From positions 1 through 64,000 of the forward strand of contig CAIVEW010000095.1 of the NCBI GenBank assembly GCA_903905065.1: a stretch of DNA of 64,000 nt. The letters are read 5' to 3'. Position numbers and translations under genes: made by a program. Of this stretch, positions 16,828-25,473 are shown one piece after another; positions within the stretch are counted from its first letter, which is position 1, and every line of letters begins with the position of its first letter. This stretch comes from an uncultured Bacteroidota bacterium. Lineage in GTDB: Bacteria > Bacteroidota > Bacteroidia > Chitinophagales > Chitinophagaceae. The notes under the pieces were generated by a model. The model was not told the origin of the DNA. It ran no database searches and worked only from the letters and a program-made list of their open reading frames with translations.

Positions 16828-17148
16828 CTATTTGATTTCTATTCCTGTCCTCAGTATTTCTTCGACAAAGGGGTCTTTATCTGGGGTAAAGTCTTTGGTA
16901 TTGTATGTGCGTGGCTGGATGTCTGTGTTCGGCCGCTTTATCAATAACTGCGAAAATAATTTTACGTCTTCGAAACCAATGTTCTGAAATTCGTCAGCAA
17001 CAAAGGCAACATCTATGTCACTCCATTTATGCTGCTCGTTCCTGGAGTATGAACCATACAATATTACTTTACGCAAGTGTATTCCCGACTGTCTTATTTC
17101 ATCAGCCAGCTTTTCGAGGTTTTTTATTACAGTTTTTTGAGTAAGCAT
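16828..17148 (-). CDS. MNT-type nucleotidyltransferase (antitoxin of HEPN/MNT pair)
   Basis: A 106-residue minimal nucleotidyltransferase. VILYGSYSRNEQHKWSDIDV contains the GSxSR and DxD motifs of the polymerase-beta fold. In HEPN/MNT modules the MNT partner neutralises the HEPN RNase, in studied cases by AMPylating it. It overlaps the upstream HEPN gene by 22 nt, so the two are coupled. It converges on the small secreted protein gene with 8 nt between. Confidence 0.85.
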   Translation of the reverse strand: MLTQKTVIKNLEKLADEIRQSGIHLRKVILYGSYSRNEQHKWSDIDVAFVADEFQNIGFEDVKLFSQLLIKRPNTDIQPRTYNTKDFTPDKDPFVEEILRTGIEIK

Positions 17149-17516
17149 GTTCTTAGCCTATTTACCTCGTCGAGAATTTTCTTTGTGTTGACCGACTTAT
17201 ATTTTTTATAAAGTTCGTTTTTATAATCCGGATAGCGGCCTTCTAACTGAAACTGGTTCATTTCACTTAAAAATTGCTTATCACTATCCGAAAGTTCCAG
17301 TTTTGTATTGTCAAGTATAGTCACAAGACGATGGATCTTAGGAGGTGTGTTTCCTTCATTATCTTTCACCCAATGCGCCTTAAGCAGTTTTTCCAAAACA
17401 AGATGCGACCAAAACAGCGCATGTACATAGTTTTTGGTCTTATACAAATCCTGTATCGCTTTCCAATCTTTAGCGGCTGTCTTTACCCAATAATCAATGT
17501 GATCTTGTTTTGTCAC
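17127..17516 (-). CDS. HEPN domain protein (toxin of HEPN/MNT pair)
   Basis: A 129-residue HEPN-fold protein (PF05168-like). The core YVHALFWSHLVLEKLLKAHW followed by PPKIHRLVTIL matches the family, and AKDWKAIQDLY precedes it. HEPN toxins are RNases. A GTG at 17516 preceded by AAAGG is the preferred start: the alternative TTG at 17537 would lie inside the -7 element at 17535-17542. It is the first gene of a two-gene module with the MNT protein. Confidence 0.8.
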   Translation of the reverse strand: MTKQDHIDYWVKTAAKDWKAIQDLYKTKNYVHALFWSHLVLEKLLKAHWVKDNEGNTPPKIHRLVTILDNTKLELSDSDKQFLSEMNQFQLEGRYPDYKNELYKKYKSVNTKKILDEVNRLRTCLLKKL

Positions 17517-17534
17517 GACACCTTTCGTTCTATG

Positions 17535-17542
17535 CAAAAATA
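17535..17542 (-). promoter_or_regulatory. -7 promoter element of HEPN/MNT operon
   Basis: TATTTTTG on the minus strand matches TAnnTTTG; the GTG start at 17516 follows 18 nt later, giving a leader of about 12 nt. Confidence 0.4.
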
Positions 17543-17653
17543 ATTAAAACGAGGTAATTCTTTGATAGCGCTAAATAGAGGGATAATTCCTTCCGGAAAA
17601 AATCATAAATAATCGTACTTTCGCAGCCTGTTTTATCTATTATTTCTTTATTA

Positions 17654-18565
17654 ATGTTGCGGGAAGAGCCGATCAAAGCCAGATGGCAAATAGCAGCGCG
17701 CGCGAAGGACTACAACCAGTTATTGAAGCCTAATCTCAGCGGCATGGTGGTGTTCAGCAGCGTTATTGGCTACCTGATGGCGCCCAATGTTCATTTTATC
17801 TGGAATAATATGGGTGTGTGGCGGCAGATCATCACCCTTTTCCTGGGCGGTATGCTGGTTACCGGCGGCGCCAATACCATCAACCAAATACTGGAACATG
17901 AGAGCGATTCGCTGATGAAGCGCACCCGCACACGCCCACTTCCGGAAGGCCGAATGGGCCGCACGGAAGCCTGGATATTTGCTGCATTCACAGGAATAGG
18001 CGGGGCTTTGCTTCTTGGTTATTATTTCAATCCACTGGCTGGTGCGCTTAGTTTTTTATCGCTGTTATTGTATGCATTCGCCTATACACCCATGAAAAAA
18101 GTGCATCCGGTGGCTGTACTTATCGGGGCTGTGCCGGGTGCATTGCCTCCGCTGATAGGCTGGGTGGCTGCTACCGGCAGCCTTAGCATAGGAGGATGGA
18201 TACTGTTCACACTCCAGTTTTTCTGGCAGTTCCCACACTTCTGGGCAATAGCCTGGGTGGCATTTGACGATTATAACCGGGCCGGCATACGTATGTTGCC
18301 CACCCGTGAGAAAGAGACCCGGTTCACAGGCGTACAGTGCATGCTATACAGCCTGGTGCTGATACCAATGGCTATGGTGCCACATGCAATAGGCCTTACG
18401 GGAAATATTGGGATGTGGGTATGCGTATTGTGCGGAATGATGTATTTTGCTGCGTCAGTAGTGTTTTATATCAAGAACGATCATAAATCGGCACGGAGGG
18501 TGATGTTCGCGTCATTTATTTATCTGCCAACGATATTATTGGCGCTGGTGATCGATAAAATCTAA
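17654..18565 (+). CDS. ctaB: protoheme IX farnesyltransferase (heme O synthase)
   Basis: A 303-residue polytopic membrane enzyme adding a farnesyl group to heme B to give heme O for cytochrome oxidase. NTINQILEHESDSLMKRTRT is the prenyl-diphosphate binding motif with its acidic residues, and YAFAYTPMKKVHPVAVLIGA with GALPPLIGWVAA is the second conserved loop. About nine membrane helices are present, the usual family length. It opens the oxidase gene run here. The stop TAA is followed directly by a TTTGACGATTTGGCAATTTG tract. Confidence 0.95.
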   Translation: MLREEPIKARWQIAARAKDYNQLLKPNLSGMVVFSSVIGYLMAPNVHFIWNNMGVWRQIITLFLGGMLVTGGANTINQILEHESDSLMKRTRTRPLPEGRMGRTEAWIFAAFTGIGGALLLGYYFNPLAGALSFLSLLLYAFAYTPMKKVHPVAVLIGAVPGALPPLIGWVAATGSLSIGGWILFTLQFFWQFPHFWAIAWVAFDDYNRAGIRMLPTREKETRFTGVQCMLYSLVLIPMAMVPHAIGLTGNIGMWVCVLCGMMYFAASVVFYIKNDHKSARRVMFASFIYLPTILLALVIDKI

Positions 18566-18595
18566 TTTGACGATTTGGCAATTTGACAATGACTT
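18566..18595 (+). repeat. AATTTGAC-type micro-tandem tract at ctaB stop
   Basis: TTTGACGATTTGGCAATTTG then ACAATG follows the ctaB stop directly. It is the same theme and the same orientation as the tracts at the M16 and fbp stops. Confidence 0.5.
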
Positions 18596-18630
18596 GTGTT
18601 TCGTGATAAAAGTGATTAAACAATAGTAAA

Positions 18631-19245
18631 ATGAATACAGCAGTGCAGCAGGGGGAAAGGAAAAGAATACATCCACAAAAATTCATGATGTGGCTGGCAA
18701 TGGCCAGTATCAGCATGGCATTTGCGGGGCTCACCAGCGGATTTATGGTGCGCGAAGCGCAAGGCAACTGGCGCCTATATCATTTGCCGCAGGTGTTTAC
18801 TTATTCTACAGTCGCGATTTTTATCAGCAGCATTACGATGATAATGGGTGTGCGGGCCTTTAAGTCAAGGCAAATGCCGCGCTATAGAATGCTTATTTCC
18901 GTGACACTTATTTTGGGAATTGTATTCGGGTTATTGCAGTTCACCGGTTTTTACCAGTTATACCACCAGGCCCAGCAGGTACGCATAAACGGGCAGGTAC
19001 TGAATGAGGCCGCTACCGTGCGCCTCACCGGTAACCCCAGCGAGTCTTTCCTGTTTGTTATCGCGGGATTGCATCTTGCACATCTTGTAGGTGGATTAAT
19101 TGCATTATTATTTGTATTTTTCCGGGCATTTAGAACTAAGGTAAAGACCTACAATGCAACAGGGCTGGAGATTGTAGCCAGTTATTGGCACTTCCTTGAT
19201 GCATTGTGGATATATTTATTTGTATTCTTTCTGGTAAATCTATAA
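18631..19245 (+). CDS. cytochrome c oxidase subunit III (short form)
   Basis: A 204-residue protein with five predicted helices, corresponding to subunit III without its first two helices. Signatures are HPQKFMMWLAMASISMAFAG, the HLAHLVGGL helix and the final SYWHFLDALWIYLF, matching the subunit III end WHFVDxVW. Subunit III stabilises the heme-copper oxidase core in the inner membrane. A second, longer subunit III gene follows, an arrangement seen in other Bacteroidota. Confidence 0.9.
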   Translation: MNTAVQQGERKRIHPQKFMMWLAMASISMAFAGLTSGFMVREAQGNWRLYHLPQVFTYSTVAIFISSITMIMGVRAFKSRQMPRYRMLISVTLILGIVFGLLQFTGFYQLYHQAQQVRINGQVLNEAATVRLTGNPSESFLFVIAGLHLAHLVGGLIALLFVFFRAFRTKVKTYNATGLEIVASYWHFLDALWIYLFVFFLVNL

Positions 19246-19264
19246 AATTATTTAGAAATTCGCA

Positions 19265-19284
19265 CCTGCCTACCGGTAGGCGGG
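19265..19284. repeat. CCTGCC...GGCGGG palindromic repeat
   Basis: CCTGCCTACCGGTAGGCGGG is an imperfect palindrome between the two subunit III genes. It belongs to the family also seen at 7765-7784 and 52293-52308. It lies 19 nt past the upstream stop and could weaken read-through. Confidence 0.6.
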
Positions 19285-19313
19285 CACGGAATAACACAAC
19301 ACTAAACTAGTCT

Positions 19314-20069
19314 ATGTCACAAACAACAGTAGTAACTGCAGCAAAAGAACCAAGCCTTTGGGCCGGCGGGCGATCACCGTATAATGTTAGCTATGGCAAA
19401 ATGATGACCTGGTTCTTCCTTTTGTCGGATGCCCTTACATTTGGTGCATTTCTGATAGCTTACGGCACGACGCGCTTTTTCAGCGCAGTATGGCCAGATG
19501 CCAACCAGGTGTTCAAGTCTTTCCCGTTCGCGGGCGAACGCAACCTGCCGTTATTGTTTGTGAGCCTTATGACCTTCATACTGATCATGAGTTCTGTAAC
19601 CATGGTACTTGCAGTACATGCAGGGCACTACGGTGATAAGAAGAATGTTGCAAAATGGCTACAGTGGACCATCGTAGGCGGTATCTGCTTCCTGAGCTGC
19701 CAGGCATGGGAATGGACACACCTGCACGCTGAGTGCGGAGGTTTGTGGGGCGCGTTTACCGATGTGAACACACCGGTAGACCAGTTCAGGCATTTCTTTG
19801 GGGAAAAATCGCTGCCATATGTGGATGCACATCCGCTGGTAGCGATGCAGAGCGCGCATGGCTTTTTCAACTATTTCTTTACCATTACCGGTTTCCATGG
19901 CGGCCACGTTACATCGGGAGTTATCTTCAACATACTGATACTGGTGAATACCGTTAATGGTGTTTATGAGCGTCGCGGGCACTATGAGATGGTAGAAAAG
20001 ATAGGCCTTTACTGGCACTTTGTAGACCTGGTATGGGTGTTCGTGTTCACTTGCTTCTACCTGCTATAA
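19314..20069 (+). CDS. cytochrome c oxidase subunit III (long form)
   Basis: A 251-residue protein with about seven helices. SYGKMMTWFFLLSDALTFGA is the conserved first helix, CQAWEWTHL carries the family Glu, and FHGGHVTSGV and YWHFVDLVWVFVFTCFYLL are the C-terminal signatures. It differs from the preceding subunit III paralogue by a large extramembrane loop (residues about 138-185). It sits in the operon ctaB, subunit III, subunit III, subunit IV, sco. Confidence 0.92.
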   Translation: MSQTTVVTAAKEPSLWAGGRSPYNVSYGKMMTWFFLLSDALTFGAFLIAYGTTRFFSAVWPDANQVFKSFPFAGERNLPLLFVSLMTFILIMSSVTMVLAVHAGHYGDKKNVAKWLQWTIVGGICFLSCQAWEWTHLHAECGGLWGAFTDVNTPVDQFRHFFGEKSLPYVDAHPLVAMQSAHGFFNYFFTITGFHGGHVTSGVIFNILILVNTVNGVYERRGHYEMVEKIGLYWHFVDLVWVFVFTCFYLL

Positions 20070-20137
20070 CCGCAAAGCGCTAAAGGCGTTTAGCTTAAAG
20101 TAACTAATACATTTTATCAACTTAATAAGACTTAAAA

Positions 20138-20575
20138 ATGTCAGCACACCACAGCAATAGTATCCAACATTTGTACGAGGGAGACCAGTCTAAATTGTAT
20201 TCCGGTGTTATGCAGCATCATGCTGATGTAAATTCAGATGAGAGCAAGGCACAAGTAAAAAGGATATGGAAGATATTCTGGATACTCCTGGTGATCACGA
20301 TAGCAGAAGTGATCGTGGGCATGTTTTACAGCCATCATATGAACCCAGCCGTAAAGGCGTTCTTCTTCCTGGCACTCACGGTTTTAAAAGCGGGCTATAT
20401 TGTTTCTGTTTTCATGCACCTTGGCGATGAATTCAAGGGCTTCATAATTACTGTATTGATACCGCTGGTATTGTTTGTTTGGTTTATCATAGCGTTCCTT
20501 GCCGATGGCGGGTTCTGGCTTCGCATGAATGAATCATCACCAGCAAGACATACAATAGAACACGTGGCTAAGTAA
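20138..20575 (+). CDS. cytochrome c oxidase subunit IV
   Basis: A 145-residue protein with a hydrophilic N-terminus of about 45 residues and three helices (IFWILLVITIAEVIVGMFY, AFFFLALTVLKAGYIVSVFM, FIITVLIPLVLFVWFIIAFL). HLGDEFKGFI between helices 2 and 3 is characteristic of bacterial subunit IV. Its stop overlaps the sco start by one base (TAATG). Confidence 0.9.
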   Translation: MSAHHSNSIQHLYEGDQSKLYSGVMQHHADVNSDESKAQVKRIWKIFWILLVITIAEVIVGMFYSHHMNPAVKAFFFLALTVLKAGYIVSVFMHLGDEFKGFIITVLIPLVLFVWFIIAFLADGGFWLRMNESSPARHTIEHVAK

Positions 20576-21285
20576 TGGCTCAGAAAAGGTCAAATAAAAA
20601 ATTCTTTTTAGGATTAGTGGTGGCATTTTTGCTGCCACTTTCTTTTTATTTGATTACGGTGCAGCTGTCGAAGGGAAAGGTAAAAATGCCGCGGTACTAC
20701 TTTGCTGATAAAGTAGAGCCAGCTGTAAACGGAGCTCCTGCGGACACTGTTTACCACCAGGTGGGCGACATTGAACTTACCAACCAACTGGGTGAAAAAG
20801 TATCGCTTAACAAATCGCTTGCCGGGAAGTCGGTGGTGCTGGATTTCTTTTTTACGAATTGTCCGTCCATTTGCCCCCAATTGTCGAAGAATATGCGACA
20901 ACTGCAGATCAGCTTCAAGAAGGACCCTAAGAAAGAAGCTTCTCTGGATACCATTGTCCAGTTTATTTCCATCACTGTTGACCCTTCGCATGACTCCTTC
21001 CAGGTATTGCGCACCTATGCTGACCGTTTTGGCGCCAACCATGATAGGTGGTGGTTCCTGACCGGGGACAAGAAGACGATCTATAACTTCATACGCAATG
21101 AATTAGGCATACCTACCGGCCCGGGAGATGGCGGCGCAGATGATTTTATACATACTGAAAAATTTGTGCTGCTGGATAAAGACCGTTTTATACGCGGCTA
21201 TTATAACGGGCTAAATGATACTGACGTACGCAAATGCGCTGACGACATAGTGCTGCTGACCCTGGAAAGGAAGAAGAAAAAATAA
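20575..21285 (+). CDS. SCO1/SenC family copper chaperone for cytochrome oxidase
   Basis: A 236-residue membrane-anchored thioredoxin-fold protein. One N-terminal helix is followed by FFFTNCPSIC with the copper-binding CxxxC (Cys96, Cys100), and the third ligand His lies in DDFIHTEKFVLLDKD near residue 196. SCO proteins deliver or reduce copper for the CuA site of subunit II. Subunits I and II are not in this window. Translation is coupled to subunit IV. The stop is followed at once by a GTTGATAA-type micro-tandem tract. Confidence 0.92.
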   Translation: MAQKRSNKKFFLGLVVAFLLPLSFYLITVQLSKGKVKMPRYYFADKVEPAVNGAPADTVYHQVGDIELTNQLGEKVSLNKSLAGKSVVLDFFFTNCPSICPQLSKNMRQLQISFKKDPKKEASLDTIVQFISITVDPSHDSFQVLRTYADRFGANHDRWWFLTGDKKTIYNFIRNELGIPTGPGDGGADDFIHTEKFVLLDKDRFIRGYYNGLNDTDVRKCADDIVLLTLERKKKK

Positions 21286-21309
21286 TAAGTTGAGGTGATA
21301 AGTTGATAG
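21286..21309 (+). repeat. GTTGATAA-type micro-tandem tract at sco stop
   Basis: TAAGTTGAGGTGATAAGTTG then ATAGG begins directly after the sco stop codon. The reverse-complement form (TTATCAAC) ends next to the start codon at 35272. Confidence 0.5.
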
Positions 21310-21324
21310 GTTTAAAATGATTTT

Positions 21325-21885
21325 ATGCTGACTCCGTCTTTCAAGAAAAATGACAAACAGGCAAAGCTTTTTATATGGGCTGTATCGTTCGTAGTATTCG
21401 CTGCGGTTGCGTTCCTCGTGAATTTCAAGCTATTTAAGGGTATTGACCTCGGCTTTAACGTACATGTGCTGGCGTTGTGCAATGCCGTTATTAATGGTAC
21501 CGTCTCTGTGCTATTGGTGTGGGCGCTGCTGGCGGTGAAGAATAAGCAATACCTGTTGCATAAGCGGCTAATGATGGCCGCGATCGTGTTGTCGGTGCTG
21601 TTCCTGGTATCGTATATAGGGCACCACTTACTGGCAGATGAGACAAAGTATGGCGGGGCGCACGATGCCAAATACTACATCTATCTTTTTATCCTTATCA
21701 CCCACATTTTTCTAGCTACAATTATTTTGCCATTCATTCTTTTCACTGCATACAGGTCACTGATCGGAGAATATGAAAAGCACAAAAAGCTGGCCAAGTA
21801 TACCTGGCCTTTATGGTTGTATGTGAGCGTAACGGGCGTGCTGGTATATATCATGATCAGCCCGTATTACGTGCCGCATTTATAA
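21325..21885 (+). CDS. DUF420 membrane protein (CtaM-like oxidase assembly factor)
   Basis: A 186-residue membrane protein with five helices. HVLALCNAVINGTVSVLLVW, LLHKRLMMAAIVLS and the helix with SYIGHHLL are typical of DUF420, and THIFLATIILPFILF carries the conserved His. The Bacillus/Staphylococcus relative CtaM is needed for aa3-type oxidase maturation; the same role is likely here by its position after sco. ATG start at 21325. Confidence 0.85.
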   Translation: MLTPSFKKNDKQAKLFIWAVSFVVFAAVAFLVNFKLFKGIDLGFNVHVLALCNAVINGTVSVLLVWALLAVKNKQYLLHKRLMMAAIVLSVLFLVSYIGHHLLADETKYGGAHDAKYYIYLFILITHIFLATIILPFILFTAYRSLIGEYEKHKKLAKYTWPLWLYVSVTGVLVYIMISPYYVPHL

Positions 21886-21931
21886 GTCGGGCGCATTTTG
21901 CTTTCTCGTCTATTCCTGCTAATTTTATATT

Positions 21932-22153
21932 ATGAAAAGGATTGTGCTCACAGTTTCGTTATTAGTGACGCTCGTCGGGGTTTCAATTGGACAGGGGTGT
22001 GCCGTATGTACCAAGGCCGCGGCCGGAATGGATGACAAAAGCGCACGAGGCCTTAACGGTGGTATTATCTACCTTGCGTTTCTGCCACTTGTTTTTATGG
22101 GTACGTTGGGTTTCATCTGGTGGCGGTATAATAGACCGCCGCAGGCAAAGTAA
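21932..22153 (+). CDS. small CxxC membrane protein of oxidase operon
   Basis: A 73-residue protein with a signal-like N-terminus (LLVTLVGVSIGQ), the motif GCAVCTKAAAG just after it, and one transmembrane helix (GIIYLAFLPLVFMGTLGFIWW) before a short basic tail. The CxxC on the outer face suggests a redox or copper role. It is found at the end of Bacteroidota oxidase operons; no defined function is known to me. It lies 46 nt after the DUF420 gene. Confidence 0.7.
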   Translation: MKRIVLTVSLLVTLVGVSIGQGCAVCTKAAAGMDDKSARGLNGGIIYLAFLPLVFMGTLGFIWWRYNRPPQAK

Positions 22154-22187
22154 AACATTCATTTCTCCGCCTTTTTAAATTGCCTCT

Positions 22188-22922
22188 ATGAAGAAGCACC
22201 TTATACTTGTTTGCGCGGTTTTGTCGGTAACCCTGTTTGTTTCTTCCTGCAGAATGAATACGCTGAAGGGTGAGGGAAATAAGACAACTGCTGCACCCTC
22301 CCTCCCCTCGTTTGACGCCGTCGAGATCGAGGTTCCGCTAAAAGCCAATATCACCGTGCAAACCGGCTCCCAGCCAGGAATAACAATGAATGGTTATGAA
22401 AACATACTGAAGCATATAAAAACAACGGTAAAAAATAATACGCTGTACATCAGCAGTGACCTCGGCGAAATGTGGACAATTGACTGTGATGGGCTCACTA
22501 CCCAGATCACACTACCCTCCCTCACCGCACTCACGCTTTCAGGTGCGCCCGATGCCGATATACATGGTAGTGTTACCGGTGGAAATTTCAAACTAAGTAT
22601 ATCGGGCGCAGCTAATGTCGTTATTGACGATATTCATGCAGATGCTTTCTCCTCTGATGTTTCAGGAGCGGCTGATATTACCGTAAAGGGCGGAACAGTG
22701 AAAAGTGCAGCCTACGAGATAAGTGGCGCAGGAAAGGTCAAAGCTTTCCCTTTGCAGGCATCAGAAACCAGTGCTTCCATCTCAGGCGCTGGAACCAGTG
22801 AGGTAACTGCGCTTACTAAACTATCTGCGAGCATTAGCGGAGCAGGCAGCATTAAATACAAGGGCCATCCATCCATCTCACAGGAAGTGTCCGGCGTTGG
22901 ATCGATCACTGATGCCAATTAA
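22188..22922 (+). CDS. head GIN domain (DUF2807) lipoprotein
   Basis: A 244-residue lipoprotein (signal with VSSC). Residues about 40-235 form the putative auto-transporter adhesin head GIN domain: FDAVEIEVPLKANITVQTGS, then right-handed beta-helix rungs rich in SGA (TLSGAPDADIHGSV, SISGAANVVIDDIH, SISGAGTSEV, SISGAGSIKYKG). Many Bacteroidota carry several such surface proteins; their roles are poorly known. It may be a separate unit following the oxidase cluster. Confidence 0.85.
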   Translation: MKKHLILVCAVLSVTLFVSSCRMNTLKGEGNKTTAAPSLPSFDAVEIEVPLKANITVQTGSQPGITMNGYENILKHIKTTVKNNTLYISSDLGEMWTIDCDGLTTQITLPSLTALTLSGAPDADIHGSVTGGNFKLSISGAANVVIDDIHADAFSSDVSGAADITVKGGTVKSAAYEISGAGKVKAFPLQASETSASISGAGTSEVTALTKLSASISGAGSIKYKGHPSISQEVSGVGSITDAN

Positions 22923-22973
22923 CACTTTTTTTGCTGGCAAGATTTTGGTATATTTATTGGTAAATAGATCTCT

Positions 22974-23426
22974 ATGCCAGGAAAATATTCGCTGCGGATA
23001 CTTCTTTTATTAGCTCTCATTTTCGGAACACGCCTCTACTCGCTGGCCCAGACGGACCCGTTGGAACGTAATCTTTGGTACAATGAAGAAAAAACAGCCA
23101 AGATACAGATATACAAGGCCACCGATGGAAAATTTTACGGCAAGATAGTATGGCTCAGGGTACCTAATGCAGAAGACGGCAAACCCAAAGTTGATAAAAA
23201 CAACCCCGACAAAAACCATGTGAATGACCCACTGCTGGGGCTGGTACTCCTAAAAGGATTTAAGAAGGATGGAGAAAAAGGGTACGAGGATGGTACTATA
23301 TACGACCCCAAGAATGGCAAGACTTACAGCTGCAAAATAACGAATAAGGGAGACCTGCTGGACGTACGCGGCTACATTGGCTTTTCATTTATCGGCCGCA
23401 CAACAGTTTGGACCAAGGCCGACTGA
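22974..23426 (+). CDS. DUF2147 secreted protein
   Basis: A 150-residue protein with a signal peptide ending YSLAQ. LERNLWYNEEKTAKIQIYKA, GKFYGKIVWL, LGLVLLKGFKKDGEKGYEDG, TIYDPKNGKTYSCKI and LDVRGYIGFSFIGRTTVWTK match the DUF2147 single-domain beta-barrel family. A fatty-acid-binding-like fold has been proposed for relatives; the ligand is unknown. It ends one base before the convergent histidine kinase gene. Confidence 0.88.
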   Translation: MPGKYSLRILLLLALIFGTRLYSLAQTDPLERNLWYNEEKTAKIQIYKATDGKFYGKIVWLRVPNAEDGKPKVDKNNPDKNHVNDPLLGLVLLKGFKKDGEKGYEDGTIYDPKNGKTYSCKITNKGDLLDVRGYIGFSFIGRTTVWTKAD

Positions 23427-23427
23427 C

Positions 23428-25275
23428 CTATAGGCTGAATTCAATTTTGAACTCGGTGCCTTTGTTCAGCTCGCTTACCACAGTGATCTTTCCTCCCAGC
23501 GTTTCTACCTGACTTTTTACCATATATAGTCCCAGGCCCTTTCCTTCTACATGATGATGGAATCGCTTATATAGCCCAAAAAGCTCATTGTTGTTTTTAT
23601 TCACATCGATCCCGATTCCATTGTCAATAAATGTCAGCACCATTTTGGGGCCATCAACTTCGCTTTTTATTTTTATTACCGGTATTTCGTGCTCCTTGCG
23701 GTACTTTATGCTGTTTGATATCAGGTTGCCGAAAATGCTCACCATATAGTTTTTCACGGTATAATGCTCATCGACCGATGAAAAGTCCGTTTCAATAAAA
23801 TACTTACCACGGTTGAAGTCCTGCGCCATCCCGCGCTCGATCTCGCTAACCAGCGTTGAAAAAACGACCCTTTCTTTTTTGTCCTCTATGTTGCTTTTCA
23901 GGTGCAGGATATCATTAAGATCCCGTATCACTTCATCTAGCCGGCCGGCTGATTGTGATATGCCGTTTATTATGTCTTGTTTTTCGTCTTCACGTAGCTC
24001 GAATTCCGAAAGTACCTGGGTGAGTCCAATCAAGCTGGCGACCGGCGACCGGAGATTGTGCGAAACGATGTACGTGAATTGTTCCAGTTCATTATTTCTC
24101 TTTACGAGGTCGTTAGCCATCTCTTCCTTTTGCAGCTCAGCCTTCCACAAGTCAGTGACGTCCCGAATAATGGACATGATCGTCTCTATATTACCCTGGT
24201 CGTCAGTTAGGAACGAGTTATACCAGCGAGTGTAGAGTACCCTACCATCTTTTGAATAGTTTCTGTTTGCCAGTGGGCCCTTTTCCTGGCGAACCTCCTG
24301 CTCCTGCAGGCCCTCATTTACTTTTGTTATATCCTCCTTATAAATCAGGAATTCAGATAGCTTCTTACCAATAACTTCTTCCTCTTTCCAGCCATATATG
24401 TCATTCGCACGCTTGCTCCAGAAAGTGATTCTCATGTCCTTATCGTATTCGATAACGGCGAGCGGGCCATTGTTGATGTGGTAATTGAGACGCTTCTGCG
24501 CCTTTTGTGTCGCCTGCTCTGCCTTTTTTAACGACGAAATATCAACCGTATAGCAGGATATCCCCGTGATCTTACCATCAGTAATAATGGGGTTGTAGCC
24601 CGACCGGAAAAAATACCGTTCGCCGCCGCGCTCGTAATCCACTTCTATTACTTCCTTACTCCCTGCGAGAACGCGGTCGAGTATTTCGTAACGAGCTTTA
24701 AGTTCATCAGGCGGCAGAAAATTATAAGCCTGTTCGCCAGGTTCGGGGTCTTTGCCCGTAAGTATCTTATAATACCGCGCAAGCTCGCCATTGAAAATGA
24801 CCAACTTTTTCTCCGTGTCCAGAAGGAAGATGGCGCCACCCATATTTTCAAAAAGAGCAATCAGGTGAGACTCTTTTGTTTTGATCTCCTTCTCGGCATT
24901 TATCCGCTCGGTAATATCGATGCCCATACCTATGAGGCATGGCTTACCTTCGTAAATTACCGCCCTGCCATTGAGATAGAAAGGGATCCTTTTACCGAAC
25001 TTATTTATTGTGTCAATTTCTATTTCTGCGGAACCTTCTTCAAATACCTTTCCGATGATATTGATCATCCGTTCATGATCTTTCTCTTCGAAAAAATTTA
25101 ACGGGTTAAGTGCCGCAATCTCGTTGGCCGAGTAACCGGACGTTATTTCGAAATTTTTGTTCCACCTGAGATAACGGCCGTCCTGGTCCTGAACATAAAA
25201 AACGCCCGGTAAACTGTTGATCACCACATCAGACACCTCCTCAGATTTCAGTATTGGCACGGTTTCGTTTTTCAT
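23428..25275 (-). CDS. multi-PAS sensor histidine kinase
   Basis: A 615-residue cytoplasmic sensor kinase with no transmembrane segment. Three PAS domains lie at about residues 15-125, 130-250 and 260-385, each ending in the IDITER/VDISSL/IRDVTD connector. The HisKA phosphoacceptor follows (FTYIVSHNLRSPVASLIGL, His near 410), then HATPase_c with NLISNSIKY (N box), DNGIGID (G1) and GKGLGLYMVKSQ (G2). The signal is unknown; no response regulator is adjacent. The start is ATG at 25275; a TTG three codons upstream is less likely. Confidence 0.92.
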   Translation of the reverse strand: MKNETVPILKSEEVSDVVINSLPGVFYVQDQDGRYLRWNKNFEITSGYSANEIAALNPLNFFEEKDHERMINIIGKVFEEGSAEIEIDTINKFGKRIPFYLNGRAVIYEGKPCLIGMGIDITERINAEKEIKTKESHLIALFENMGGAIFLLDTEKKLVIFNGELARYYKILTGKDPEPGEQAYNFLPPDELKARYEILDRVLAGSKEVIEVDYERGGERYFFRSGYNPIITDGKITGISCYTVDISSLKKAEQATQKAQKRLNYHINNGPLAVIEYDKDMRITFWSKRANDIYGWKEEEVIGKKLSEFLIYKEDITKVNEGLQEQEVRQEKGPLANRNYSKDGRVLYTRWYNSFLTDDQGNIETIMSIIRDVTDLWKAELQKEEMANDLVKRNNELEQFTYIVSHNLRSPVASLIGLTQVLSEFELREDEKQDIINGISQSAGRLDEVIRDLNDILHLKSNIEDKKERVVFSTLVSEIERGMAQDFNRGKYFIETDFSSVDEHYTVKNYMVSIFGNLISNSIKYRKEHEIPVIKIKSEVDGPKMVLTFIDNGIGIDVNKNNNELFGLYKRFHHHVEGKGLGLYMVKSQVETLGGKITVVSELNKGTEFKIEFSL

Positions 25276-25473
25276 CAACGGCAACGATTGTGATTTTTAA
25301 ATACTATTAATTTACAAATGTATTACAAACAATCTGAAATGATGTAAGTATAAAGTTAATGCCCAGTATACTTTTTTATTTGTATGGATAGATTTTAGGT
25401 CATCGCCCAATTGAAATATTATTATAGCTTTGACTGAAATTGTTTCTTGGCCTATCCGATGTGTGGAGTTTTT

